Below the pieces are notes generated by a model that saw nothing but the letters and a program-made list of their open reading frames with translations, did not search any database and had not been told where the DNA came from. A stretch of 64,000 nucleotides of DNA, from positions 434,001 to 498,000 of the forward strand of contig NZ_CP166919.1 in assembly GCF_041379765.1 (NCBI RefSeq), read 5' to 3'. The stretch is from Thalassotalea sp. Sam97 (GTDB lineage Bacteria > Pseudomonadota > Gammaproteobacteria > Enterobacterales > Alteromonadaceae). The position numbers and the translations under genes were made by a program. Shown piece after piece: positions 28,073 to 36,801 of this stretch; the stretch's first letter is position 1; each line of letters begins with the position of its first letter.

Positions 28073-28723
28073 TTAAATTTCTAATTCAGCCACTAGTTTT
28101 AGAAATTGGCGATGCAATAATTCGACTTGGTTTTCGACAGATTGCAAATTACTATCGTTGTTATCAATCACAAAATCTGCGTGTATTAATCGATGATCGC
28201 GGTTGGCCTGTGCCGCCATGATCCTTTTTACCTGAGCAGGTGAGTTGTTATCACGTGATGTTGTGCGGGCCACTTGTGTTTCTGGCGAAACATCTACGAC
28301 CAAGACTTTATCAACGTTTCGGTTAATACCGTTCTCAATAAGTAGCGGTGCCACCAATAAGCAATAAGCACTTTTAGCTTGCTTACATTGTAACTGCATT
28401 TGCTCGCGAATTAATGGGTGCAATAGGGCATTTAACCAAGTTTTATCATCATGGTTACTAAATACGCGTTGACGCAATTTGGCTCTATCTAAATTGCCAT
28501 CGGGCAAGATAAAGTCGTGGCCAAAATGATTGGCTATGTCATTTAACGCTTGGCTACCAGGCGCAACGACTTCGCGAGCGACAATATCGGCATCGACAAT
28601 GTCAATGCCGTACTTAGCAAACATATTCGCCACGGTGGTTTTACCGCTACCAATACCGCCGGTTAAACCGATAATAAGCTTTGCCACACGATAATTTCCT
28701 TGTTGCTTATTGGACTGTGCCAT
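28073..28723 (-). CDS. coaE: Dephospho-CoA kinase
   Basis: CoaE phosphorylates dephospho-CoA, the last step of coenzyme A synthesis. The P-loop L-T-G-G-I-G-S-G-K-T-T is near the N-terminus; D-A-D-I-V-A-R-E-V-V and V-V-A/L-L-I-E-N segments follow. From ATG 28723 it is 216 residues. A GTG at 28687, after AAGGA at good spacing, would give 204 residues, nearer the 206 of E. coli, and may be the true start. It is 7 bp downstream of pilD in the same direction. Confidence 0.96.
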   Translation of the reverse strand: MAQSNKQQGNYRVAKLIIGLTGGIGSGKTTVANMFAKYGIDIVDADIVAREVVAPGSQALNDIANHFGHDFILPDGNLDRAKLRQRVFSNHDDKTWLNALLHPLIREQMQLQCKQAKSAYCLLVAPLLIENGINRNVDKVLVVDVSPETQVARTTSRDNNSPAQVKRIMAAQANRDHRLIHADFVIDNNDSNLQSVENQVELLHRQFLKLVAELEI

Positions 28724-28730
28724 TAGCCTA

Positions 28731-29627
28731 CTAGCCTATTAGACCTATATACCAAGCCCAAATACCTTCACCCCATAATGCGGTAATCCAACCAGCTACG
28801 GCTAAATAGGGACCAAAAGGAATTGGCTTTGAACGCTCATGATTACTTAATACCATCATACTAATGCCGACAATGGCGCCAACAAGTGATGCCATTAAAA
28901 TCAATAACGGTAATAACTGCCAGCCAAACCATGCACCAAAAACGGCAAACAGCTTAAAGTCGCCATAGCCCATACCTTCTTTGCCAGTAATCAACTTAAA
29001 CAGCCAAAATACTGACCATAAACTCATGTAGCCAACAATAGCGCCAATAACCGCTTGCTCAAGTGGAACGAAAACATTGAATAAGCCCAATATCAAGCCA
29101 AGCCACACCAGCGGTAGCGTGATTTGATCAGGCAAAATCATTTTATCAAAGTCGATCATGGTTAACGCGATTAAGCACCACGTTAATACTAGCATTACCG
29201 CTGCTTGTACACTCACACCGTAATAACTCACCACAATCAGTGAGGCAATGCCAGTTACGAGTTCAATAATAGGATAGCGTGCTGAGATTGGCTTAGCGCA
29301 AGAGGAGCATTTACCGCGTAAAAACAACCAAGAGATAACCGGAATATTTTCCCAAGCGCGAATTTTATGTCCACAGTGCGGGCAAGTTGATGCTGGTTTT
29401 GATAGGGTGACTTGCTCCGTAGGCTTAATTTTCTTCTTATCGATTTCATCGGCTAAAAATTCGCGACATTCACATGCCCATTCTTGTTCGAGCATTTTTG
29501 GTAAACGATAAATCACCACATTTAAAAATGAGCCAATAAGCAAACCTAAAATAGTGATGGTAGTATAATAAACAGCAGGTTGCTGTTCGAATAGAGATAA
29601 AACGTCAGTGAACACAGTAAAGTCCAT
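28731..29627 (-). CDS. pilD: Prepilin peptidase / N-methyltransferase PilD
   Basis: PilD cleaves the prepilin leader and methylates the new N-terminal Phe. The 298-residue polytopic product has the zinc tetracysteine C82-P-H-C85 and C107-S-S-C110 in the cytoplasmic loop. The two aspartates of the A24 protease family are in D-F-D-K-M-I-L-P-D and G-Y-G-D-F-K-L. It is encoded with its substrates (pilA and a second pilin) and with pilB and pilC. Confidence 0.96.
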   Translation of the reverse strand: MDFTVFTDVLSLFEQQPAVYYTTITILGLLIGSFLNVVIYRLPKMLEQEWACECREFLADEIDKKKIKPTEQVTLSKPASTCPHCGHKIRAWENIPVISWLFLRGKCSSCAKPISARYPIIELVTGIASLIVVSYYGVSVQAAVMLVLTWCLIALTMIDFDKMILPDQITLPLVWLGLILGLFNVFVPLEQAVIGAIVGYMSLWSVFWLFKLITGKEGMGYGDFKLFAVFGAWFGWQLLPLLILMASLVGAIVGISMMVLSNHERSKPIPFGPYLAVAGWITALWGEGIWAWYIGLIG

Positions 29628-29705
29628 TTAAATAAGAGCATTAAAGGTTATTATTTTAAGCGCATGTTAATATTTACTAAATTTTAACATGCGCTTGTTA
29701 GTGAT

Positions 29706-30956
29706 CTAAACAACTGCGCCTAGTTCGAATATTGGCAAGTACATTGCGATGATCAGGCCACCGATGACAACACCAAGCACGGCCATAATAAGGGGCTCTA
29801 GCAGTGATGTTAAACCATCTACTGCATCGTCAACTTCTTGCTCATAGACGGTTGCAACCTTGGCAAGCATATCATCTAATGCACCAGACTCCTCACCTAT
29901 AGTTACCATTTGCACTACCATATCAGGAAATACATCGGCGTTACGCATTGCCAAGTTCATTTGCATACCAGAGGACACCTCAACTCTTATATCTCGTATA
30001 GCATTGCGATAAACAGCATTACCAGCAGCGCCTGAGGCGGAATCTAGCGCGTCAATTAATGGGACACCGGCTGCAAAGGTGGTGGACAATGTCCGAGCAA
30101 AACGCGCAACGGCTGCCTTGTTTAGGATTTCGCCAATAACTGGGAGTTTTAAAACTGCCGTGTCAACTTTATCACGCAAGTCTTGGCTTTTTCCATGAGC
30201 TTGTTTAAACATCCACCCACCGCCGAAAATAGCTGCAAGCGCGATATACCAATAGGCCACCATAAAATCAGATATGCCTATAACAAACTGTGTAAAAGCA
30301 GGTAATTCAGCATCAAAGCTAGCAAAAATGTCAACAAAGGTTGGTACGACAAAAATCAATAGGATAGAAGTTACAATCGCAGCAACGACTAATACTGCCA
30401 CAGGGTAAAACATCGCTTTTTTGATTTTTGATTTTAATGCTTCTGCTTTCTCCTTATAAAGAGCTATTCTATCGAATATTGCTTCTAGGGCACCAGATTG
30501 TTCACCAGATTGCACTAGGTCACAATATAGCTCATCAAAATATTTCGGATGTTCACGTAAACAAGTAGAAAGTGGTAAGCCAGATTGCACTTGGTTACCT
30601 ATTTCTCCAAGCAGTTTGCGAATATTGCCATTATCATTACCCTTGCCAATCATTTCAATACTTTGTACTAAAGGAACACCCGCATTAAGCATTGTTGCTA
30701 TTTGTCTCGTAACAATGGCCATATCTGCAGGTTTGATTGGTTTATCGCCACCACCAAGACCCAGAAATGGTTTGGGTTTTTTACGTGTTCTAGACGGTGT
30801 AATACCCTGTTTGCGAAGTTGTGCTTTAACTTCCATAACATTGCTGCCTGGCATTTCGCCTTTGACTTTTTTGCCTTTGGTATTCACCCCCTGCCATTCG
30901 AATAGGTCAAGCGGCTTTGCTTTAGCTACTTTTTTTGTTTGTTGCGCTAATGCCAT
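29706..30956 (-). CDS. pilC: Type IV pilus inner-membrane platform protein PilC
   Basis: PilC couples the PilB motor to pilin insertion. The 416-residue product has two GspF domains, each with a cytoplasmic helical bundle (R-Q-I-A-T-M-L-N-A-G-V-P-L; R-T-L-S-T-T-F-A-A-G-V-P-L), and three membrane segments. It follows pilB by 25 bp and precedes pilD. Confidence 0.96.
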   Translation of the reverse strand: MALAQQTKKVAKAKPLDLFEWQGVNTKGKKVKGEMPGSNVMEVKAQLRKQGITPSRTRKKPKPFLGLGGGDKPIKPADMAIVTRQIATMLNAGVPLVQSIEMIGKGNDNGNIRKLLGEIGNQVQSGLPLSTCLREHPKYFDELYCDLVQSGEQSGALEAIFDRIALYKEKAEALKSKIKKAMFYPVAVLVVAAIVTSILLIFVVPTFVDIFASFDAELPAFTQFVIGISDFMVAYWYIALAAIFGGGWMFKQAHGKSQDLRDKVDTAVLKLPVIGEILNKAAVARFARTLSTTFAAGVPLIDALDSASGAAGNAVYRNAIRDIRVEVSSGMQMNLAMRNADVFPDMVVQMVTIGEESGALDDMLAKVATVYEQEVDDAVDGLTSLLEPLIMAVLGVVIGGLIIAMYLPIFELGAVV

Positions 30957-30981
30957 AAAATTGCCCTTGTTAGTTATTTTG

Positions 30982-32679
30982 CTATGCCGTTACACGACTT
31001 ACTTCTGCCAGTGAGGTAACGCCACTTTTTGCTTTCAATAACGCCGATTGTCGCAAGTTGTTGTAGCCTTCTTTTTGAGCTTGAGCAGCAATATCCAGTG
31101 AGCTACCACCATCCATAATGATGGTTGCAGTATCTTGACTGATTTTCATTACTTCATATATACCGACACGGCCTTTATAACCTTTAGTACATTCATCACA
31201 ACCTATAGGCTTGTATATTTGTATATCGGCAACTTCGCTGGGCTCAAAGCCAAATTCTATAAGGGCTTGCTCCGATATGTCATCCACTTCTTTGCACTTA
31301 TTGCAAAGTCTTCGAGCAAGACGTTGAGCGATTATTAAGCTTACCGAACTTGCAACGTTATAAGAGGGAACACCCATATTTAAAAGACGTGTAAGTGTTT
31401 CTGCCGCAGAGTTAGTGTGCAGTGTAGATAAAACCAAGTGACCTGTTTGTGCGGCTTTAATAGCGATTTCTGCGGTTTCTAAATCACGGATCTCACCAAC
31501 CATGACAATGTCGGGATCTTGGCGTAGGAACGATTTCAGTGCTTCGGCAAACGTCAAACCCGCCTTATTGTTAATTTGAACCTGGTTAACGCCCTCAAGG
31601 TTAATCTCCACAGGGTCTTCGGCGGTTGATATATTGCGCTCTTCTGTATTTAGAATATTTAAGCCAGTATACAAGGATACGGTTTTACCAGAACCCGTTG
31701 GACCAGTAACTAGAATCATGCCTTGCGGTTTAGATAGCGCATCCATATAAAGTGCTTTTTGGTCGTCTTCATAACCTAAAATATCAATACCCAGTTTGGC
31801 ACTTGAGGAGTCTAGTATACGCATTACCACTTTTTCGCCCCACATAGTTGGCAGGGTGGAAACACGAAAATCAATGGATTTGTTTTTAGTAACCGCTAAT
31901 TTTATACGACCATCTTGTGGTACTCGGCGCTCGGCAATGTCTAGTTTTGACATTACTTTTAAGCGGGCTGTCATACGGCTCGCTAGGTTAACTGGCGGTG
32001 TGGCGATTTCGGTTAAAATACCATCGACACGAAAGCGAATTCTAAAGGTCTTTTCAAAAGGCTCAAAGTGTAAATCGGATGCGCCGCGTTTAATCGCATC
32101 TAATAGAATTTTATTGATGTAGACAACAATAGGCGCATCATTTTCTCCGCCATCTGCGTCGTCTTCTTTTTCGGTATCTTCAACATCGATGTTACCTAAC
32201 TCAGCAGCATCTAAATCGGTTATTGCCAATGCGGAATGATCATCTTCAAGCAGTTGCTCAATCGTTTTTTGTAACTGCTCGTAATCAGCCAACACCATCT
32301 CGGTGTTGTAACCTGTATTAAATTGAAACTCTTCTAGTGCATCGATATTTGTAGGGTCAGCAACGGCAACGAATAAAATGCCACCACGCAAGTATATAGG
32401 TAACGCGTTGTGCTTCTTAATGAGTTTTTCGTCACGTAAACCATCGGGCAAGTTATCTAAGTCAATTGACTTGAGGCTAGTAATAGGCAATGCAAAAGAC
32501 TTCGATAAAACTCTGGCAAGAGCTTCAGGTTTTATAATCTGCTCTTTATTGATATGCGACAATAAGCACACTTGTTGCTTTTGGCAAAGCTCGAAAATAT
32601 CGGCAGCTTGCTCTTTGCTAATTAAGTTACTTTTTACTGCCGCAGACAAGATCGGTGATTGGCGGTGAATACCTTTCAT
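30982..32679 (-). CDS. pilB: Type IV pilus assembly ATPase PilB
   Basis: PilB is the hexameric extension motor of the type IV pilus. The 565-residue product has the N-terminal GspE_N domain, then the ATPase with Walker A G-P-T-G-S-G-K332-T, the Asp box and His box (V-L-S-T-L-H-T-N), and Walker B (I-V-M-V-G-E-I-R-D). The zinc motif C-N-K-C ... C-D-E-C is present, as in PilB/GspE enzymes. Retraction ATPases PilT/PilU are not in this window. Confidence 0.97.
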   Translation of the reverse strand: MKGIHRQSPILSAAVKSNLISKEQAADIFELCQKQQVCLLSHINKEQIIKPEALARVLSKSFALPITSLKSIDLDNLPDGLRDEKLIKKHNALPIYLRGGILFVAVADPTNIDALEEFQFNTGYNTEMVLADYEQLQKTIEQLLEDDHSALAITDLDAAELGNIDVEDTEKEDDADGGENDAPIVVYINKILLDAIKRGASDLHFEPFEKTFRIRFRVDGILTEIATPPVNLASRMTARLKVMSKLDIAERRVPQDGRIKLAVTKNKSIDFRVSTLPTMWGEKVVMRILDSSSAKLGIDILGYEDDQKALYMDALSKPQGMILVTGPTGSGKTVSLYTGLNILNTEERNISTAEDPVEINLEGVNQVQINNKAGLTFAEALKSFLRQDPDIVMVGEIRDLETAEIAIKAAQTGHLVLSTLHTNSAAETLTRLLNMGVPSYNVASSVSLIIAQRLARRLCNKCKEVDDISEQALIEFGFEPSEVADIQIYKPIGCDECTKGYKGRVGIYEVMKISQDTATIIMDGGSSLDIAAQAQKEGYNNLRQSALLKAKSGVTSLAEVSRVTA

Positions 32680-32773
32680 AACACACTTTTTATTATTGCT
32701 ATTATTCTCAGTCTACTCATTTAATTTGACAAATAAAAGCTAAAACCATACTAAAGTGAACAGGATTAACCAA

Positions 32774-33184
32774 TCAACATAAATCGGATAGCTTACAGCC
32801 ACTTGTTTTGTCGGACCATGTAACGGTTTTATTATTAACAACACCGGCTAAAATGTAGGTGTCGCTTGCTGTGATTGAGCCGATCGGTGTGGGCGTTACT
32901 CGAACGATAATATTGTTAGCGTCACCACTGATTGCCACGTTATCTACAAATGATGAAGTTGTCCAAATATCATGTGCGCTAATTTGAGAACAGTCACTTA
33001 ACGCATTGGTTTGCACGCAAACATCAATGTGCTTTCTCGCAGGTCCTGCTGCCGAAATAATCGATACATAACGGGACTTGTCAGCATATTTTTGATAGCT
33101 AGGCAGTGCCATGCTTGCTAATAAAGCGACAATAGCTAAAACTATCATCAGCTCGATGATGGTAAAGGCTTTACTGTATTTCAT
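32774..33184 (-). CDS. Second type IV pilin (PilA paralogue) with Ala before the cleavage site
   Basis: This is a 136-residue prepilin: short leader M-K-Y-S-K-A, then F-T-I-I-E-L-M-I-V-L-A-I-V, with Glu5 in place. The residue before the cleavage site is Ala, whereas nearly all type IV prepilins have Gly. Two cysteine pairs (C-V-Q-T-N-A-L-S-D-C and G-C-K-L-S-D-L-C) mirror those of the upstream PilA, so the two genes are paralogues. The ATG lies 4 bp beyond the pilA terminator, whose GGAGG arm is 11 bases upstream. It could be a minor pilin or an alternative major pilin. Confidence 0.88.
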   Translation of the reverse strand: MKYSKAFTIIELMIVLAIVALLASMALPSYQKYADKSRYVSIISAAGPARKHIDVCVQTNALSDCSQISAHDIWTTSSFVDNVAISGDANNIIVRVTPTPIGSITASDTYILAGVVNNKTVTWSDKTSGCKLSDLC

Positions 33185-33188
33185 ATAT

Positions 33189-33213
33189 AAAAAAGCCTCC
33201 TAAAGGAGGCTTT
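33189..33213 (-). terminator. Terminator of pilA, overlapping the RBS of the next pilin
   Basis: On the minus strand AAAGCCTCC pairs with GGAGGCTTT (arms at 33205-33213 and 33192-33200) around a 4-base loop and runs into six T. It lies 16 bp after the pilA stop. The distal arm holds GGAGG, 11 bases from the ATG of the second pilin, and is the only Shine-Dalgarno-like sequence there. Confidence 0.85.
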
Positions 33214-33228
33214 ATGCACGTTGAATAA

Positions 33229-33654
33229 TTAACAGATACCTTCGTTAAGGCACGTACTAATAGTTGTCGTTTGGTCTATATTCCAGTTAATCGCACCACC
33301 GCTAACAGGGCCATTAAATCGAATAGCAAGACCGCTAAGTTCAGAAGTAGCTGTAGCAGTAATATGGTATGCAGATGAGTTACCACCGATTACAACAGTG
33401 TTAACTAAATCTGCTGATTCCCATTTAGCACTGCTCGCGTTAAGTGCTGTACAATCTGCTGGAGTACCTGTTTGTACACACAATTCTACAGCTGTTTTTG
33501 CTGGGGTAGTTGCTAATACAACTTCTGAAAACTTAGCACGATCTGAGTATGTTTTGTATGCAGGTAAAGCTACAGAAGCTAGAATACCGATAATCGCAAC
33601 AACGATCATCAATTCGATAAGGGTGAAACCCTTAGATGAGTTTAAGTTTTTCAT
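33229..33654 (-). CDS. pilA: Type IV major pilin PilA
   Basis: This is a 141-residue prepilin from the ATG at 33654 (TGGA lies 8 bases upstream; an in-frame ATG at 33663 is less well placed). The leader M-K-N-L-N-S-S-K-G is followed by the class III motif F-T-L-I-E-L-M-I-V-V-A-I-I-G. The globular part has C-V-Q-T-G-T-P-A-D-C and a C-terminal disulfide region S-T-C-L-N-E-G-I-C. It is first of the pilA, pilin 2, pilB, pilC, pilD set. Ser/Thr richness would suit O-glycosylation by the nearby PglL-like enzyme; this is inference. Confidence 0.95.
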   Translation of the reverse strand: MKNLNSSKGFTLIELMIVVAIIGILASVALPAYKTYSDRAKFSEVVLATTPAKTAVELCVQTGTPADCTALNASSAKWESADLVNTVVIGGNSSAYHITATATSELSGLAIRFNGPVSGGAINWNIDQTTTISTCLNEGIC

Positions 33655-33904
33655 AATGAACATCCATTAATGTTATTTTTGTTATGGGGGCTAACTGTTA
33701 ATATGTAGCAGAATTTTACAAAAGTAAATGAAATTTTCAAAAATTGTACAAAAAATAGCAAGTCATTGATGTGTTTGCTGTTTTGTTAGTCGTTGTAAGC
33801 TAGATAAATACTAGCTTTGGGTATCCTGTGTTTACTGATTTAAACTTTATACAGGCAATGTGTTTTTAAAAATAACGTATTTTGCAAAGTCTTGGGATAA
33901 CTCT

Positions 33905-34082
33905 AAGCGGAAAGGTCATTCCTACCTCGCGCGTAACAATAAATTTTAATGCCCCTCTTGTCAGGCTTCTTGAATATGACTATTAAATTGAAAATGCGCT
34001 CACAGAGAGGCAAATAGTAATAGCATGCGTGAACAAGTGCGATATTAAAAATTAAGCGGAAAGTGGTATCAACCTCTTCCGC
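33905..34082. repeat. Two related hairpin elements beginning AAGCGGAAAG
   Basis: Related 23-24 bp sequences at 33905-33928 and 34054-34076 share AAGCGGAAAG at the start and ACCTC at the end. The second is part of a longer imperfect hairpin in which GCGGAA (34056-34061) pairs with TTCCGC (34077-34082) and GGT with ACC around ATCA. They could be remnants of a mobile or structured RNA element. Confidence 0.4.
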
Positions 34083-34125
34083 ATAATTAGATTAGTGAAA
34101 TTGTTTAGATGACTTAATGGTGGGG

Positions 34126-34157
34126 GCTTTGGCGTTAATCAGGTGCTTTGGCGTTAA
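34126..34157. repeat. 13-bp direct repeat, 19-bp period
   Basis: GCTTTGGCGTTAA occurs identically at 34126-34138 and 34145-34157, separated by TCAGGT. The 19-bp period is near two helical turns. It lies about 120 bp past the nadC stop and 470 bp upstream of pilA. Function unknown. Confidence 0.6.
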
Positions 34158-34274
34158 ATAGCCCAGCGTTCATCTGCTTTTCTGCTTATTTAAATAAGCC
34201 CTTAAAAATTTGCGTTCACTATTTTTTAGCTTGCACTTGTTAGCTTGCAAAAATATTAAAGAATTAACTTTTAA

Positions 34275-35168
34275 TTACTGAAAGCGCATCGACAAATCAA
34301 TGGCTTGTACGTGCTTAGTTAATGCGCCTACGGAAATAAAATCAACTTTTGCTGCGGTATACGCTTTTAAGGTTTCTAGAGTCATATTGCCGCTGACTTC
34401 AAGCTTGGCTTTACCACGAGTTAATGCCACGGCGGTTTCAATCATTTGCGTGCTGAAGTTATCGAGCATAATGATATCGGCACCGGCTTCGATCGCTTGT
34501 TCTAGCTCATCTAGGCTTTCTACTTCTACTTCGACGGTTTTACCTGGGTTGATTTGCTTCGCTGTTGCTACCGCGTTGGCAATACCACCACAGGCATTAA
34601 CGTGGTTTTCTTTAATCAAGTACGCATCAAATAAACCAATACGATGGTTATGGCCGCCACCACACGTAACGGCGTATTTTTGTGCGCTACGAAGCCCTGG
34701 TAGAGTTTTGCGGGTATCTAATAGTTTGGTGTGACCACCTTCAAGCTCGGCAACATATTTGCTGGTAATGGTTGCCGTGCCTGATAAGCTTTGTAAAAAG
34801 TTTAAGGCGGTACGCTCACCGGTTAGTAGTAAGCGGGCATTACCTTGCAGCTCACATAAGGTGGTGTTGGCTTTTACGGCTTGACCGTCTTGCACAAACC
34901 AAGTGATGTTTGTTGTTAAGCCACTGCTTGCATCAAGCTGCTTAAATACTTCGTTTACCCATGCGACACCTGAAATCACACAATCTTCGCGGCAAATAAT
35001 GGTCGCTACCGCATGGTTTTCTGCCGGGATCAACTGCGCCGAAATATCATTTGCTGCATCTGCGGTATCACCTGGTCGTGCGCCTAAGTCTTCTGCCAAC
35101 GCCCAAGCGATGGTCGCGGTGATGTCTTGTTGTAATTCAGGGCTAATAGTTAGCGTCGCGTTAGACAT
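34275..35168 (-). CDS. nadC: Quinolinate phosphoribosyltransferase NadC
   Basis: NadC converts quinolinate and PRPP to nicotinate mononucleotide in de novo NAD synthesis. The ATG at 35168 gives 297 residues, exactly the E. coli length; an upstream in-frame start would add an unconserved extension. Visible motifs are A-E-D-L-G, E-R-T-A-L-N-F-L-Q-S-L-S-G, D-T-R-K-T-L-P-G-L-R, K-E-N-H and E-V-E. The nadC/ampD/pil neighbourhood matches other gammaproteobacteria. Confidence 0.97.
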   Translation of the reverse strand: MSNATLTISPELQQDITATIAWALAEDLGARPGDTADAANDISAQLIPAENHAVATIICREDCVISGVAWVNEVFKQLDASSGLTTNITWFVQDGQAVKANTTLCELQGNARLLLTGERTALNFLQSLSGTATITSKYVAELEGGHTKLLDTRKTLPGLRSAQKYAVTCGGGHNHRIGLFDAYLIKENHVNACGGIANAVATAKQINPGKTVEVEVESLDELEQAIEAGADIIMLDNFSTQMIETAVALTRGKAKLEVSGNMTLETLKAYTAAKVDFISVGALTKHVQAIDLSMRFQ

Positions 35169-35476
35169 GGAGTTTCTTCTCTTTATATTTGTGTGTATTT
35201 GTGTGCCTACGATACGCATGCAGTATCGTGTGCTAATAATTGTAGCCAGAAATCAGCGTAACGAATACTACGTGGCCACGACAGTAATTATACTTATTTG
35301 CGATTAAGATCACGTTAGTCTTACCCAATTACCTTAAGGGTACAGCTAAATATAAGTTTAAAGGCAAGCCCAAGTGTAAAGAATGTAAAGCTATATCTAG
35401 GAGCAAAGCAGCTAGATACGCCATAGCTCAGGCGGTGCTGGCTATGTAAACTCTACAGCGTTGTTATATCAATTAC
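35169..35476. other. 308-bp spacer between protease gene and nadC
   Basis: I see no gene, strong terminator or clear operator. The nadC promoter should lie near 35170-35260 on the minus strand. A lysine-rich plus-strand frame ends at 35448 without a plausible start and is probably chance. Confidence 0.4.
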
Positions 35477-35992
35477 TTATTGGGTTAGCGTTAGGTATTT
35501 ACCACTTTGACTAAATTCTAATTGTTTTAGGGCGCTCATACCTAACAGTATTTCGTTACTTTGCATGCCTGGGTTTATATTCGCGGCAACATTATACAAA
35601 ACAATGTTACCAATGCTCAATTGCTCTATTTCGGTGCGCTGCACTTTTACCGAACCGTTGGCTGTATTGACGTAATGGCTACCAAGTATAGGGAGATTTA
35701 AATTACGCGCAACAACGGCTGGGATGGATACATTGGTCGCGCCGGTGTCCAATAAAAACACCACGTCGTTGGCATTAATACTACCTGATGCCACATAGTG
35801 CCCCATGCGATTGCGCTCTAATATGACTTGGCTTCTGCCGTCTTCGGTTAATGCAAGCTCAGGACGTTGGTTTGGGTTGGCTTGCTTTTCTAGCGTGTTT
35901 TGAAAAAACATAAACGCTAAAATGAAAAACAGTAGCCATGCGATCCACATCATGGTTTTACCGATTTTTTTACTTTGGTCTATGTCATTCAT
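35477..35992 (-). CDS. Membrane-anchored retropepsin-like aspartic protease (TIGR02281 type)
   Basis: This 171-residue protein has one N-terminal membrane segment (about residues 12-29) and a retropepsin-like domain. The catalytic motif is F-L-L-D-T-G-A-T-N-V-S-I-P, and near the end I-L-L-G-M-S-A-L-K-Q-L-E is the flap-distal hydrophobic-Gly block. It resembles clan AA proteases of the TIGR02281 family, often found beside nadC or ampD in marine gammaproteobacteria. As a single-lobe enzyme it should act as a dimer in the periplasm. The substrate is unknown. Confidence 0.82.
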   Translation of the reverse strand: MNDIDQSKKIGKTMMWIAWLLFFILAFMFFQNTLEKQANPNQRPELALTEDGRSQVILERNRMGHYVASGSINANDVVFLLDTGATNVSIPAVVARNLNLPILGSHYVNTANGSVKVQRTEIEQLSIGNIVLYNVAANINPGMQSNEILLGMSALKQLEFSQSGKYLTLTQ

Positions 35993-36192
35993 AACTTTTG
36001 CTCGTTAACTTTTTGCCAGTTTCTCTTTAGCTTATTTCAGCTTATTTTCGGCTTGTTCTGGGGTTGTCTTTGGGTGGCTCGTCGCTTGCTCATTTAAGCA
36101 ACTTTATACATTGCCTTGTATACAGATTATCACTGTGCGTTGTAGCTGTGCTAATCTAACGACCTGTTATTACACTATATGGTATTCAATTT

Positions 36193-36747
36193 GTGATTAA
36201 CAATGGTTGGCTCCAACAACATGCGTGCCCAGTATATATCGAGCATATTGCCTCGCCTCATTATGATCAACGAGAAACCAACGATATAAGTTTACTGGTG
36301 ATCCACAATATTTCGTTGCCGCCTGGCGAGTTCGGTGGTGATTATATTAGTGATTTATTTTTAGGGCGGTTAGATCCTAATGCACACCCATACTTTGAAG
36401 ATATCTATCAACTGCGGGTGTCAGCGCACTGCTTAATTCGCCGTGATGGCGCTATTATTCAATATGTGCCTTTTAATAAACGCGCATGGCATGCTGGGGT
36501 GTCTCAATTTGATGGCCGAGATAAATGCAACGACTTCTCTATTGGTATTGAATTAGAAGGTAGCGATGATGTGCCCTATACAGAGGCTCAGTACCAAACT
36601 TTAAAATGGTTAACCAAAGCAATAAAGAGTGAATATCCCGGTATCACTAAGCAACGGGTTACTGGTCATTGTCATATTGCGCCCGGGCGTAAAACAGATC
36701 CAGGTGAAAGCTTTGATTGGCAAAGATATTTATCGTCTTTTGACTAA
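36193..36747 (+). CDS. ampD: 1,6-anhydro-N-acetylmuramyl-L-alanine amidase AmpD
   Basis: AmpD is the cytoplasmic zinc amidase that removes peptide from anhydro-muropeptides during wall recycling, and so lowers AmpC induction. The 184-residue amidase_2 domain has the zinc ligands in L-L-V-I-H-N and T-G-H-C-H-I-A-P-G-R-K-T-D-P-G. Start is GTG at 36193. It is followed by ampE, as in E. coli. Confidence 0.96.
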   Translation: MINNGWLQQHACPVYIEHIASPHYDQRETNDISLLVIHNISLPPGEFGGDYISDLFLGRLDPNAHPYFEDIYQLRVSAHCLIRRDGAIIQYVPFNKRAWHAGVSQFDGRDKCNDFSIGIELEGSDDVPYTEAQYQTLKWLTKAIKSEYPGITKQRVTGHCHIAPGRKTDPGESFDWQRYLSSFD

Positions 36748-36801
36748 AATTATTGCAAAATGATATCGATTATTGAATAACAAAATAGCAAGGGTGTGCT
36801 A

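Larger units (their letters stand above)
33664..34274. other. 611-bp spacer between nadC end and pilA start
   Basis: No gene is supported here. The part next to pilA (33664-33770) is very AT-rich and should hold the pilA promoter, but I see no convincing sigma54 -24/-12 site on the minus strand. Two related short elements and a 13-bp direct repeat lie further upstream and are listed separately. Confidence 0.5.

Noticed and set aside
33664..33800. Expected sigma54 promoter for pilA on the minus strand
   Set aside because: I found no GG/GC pair at -24/-12 spacing, so PilR/RpoN control cannot be claimed from sequence.
35316..35448. Lysine-rich plus-strand frame between nadC and the protease gene
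   Set aside because: No start codon with ribosome-binding site and low-complexity composition; probably chance.
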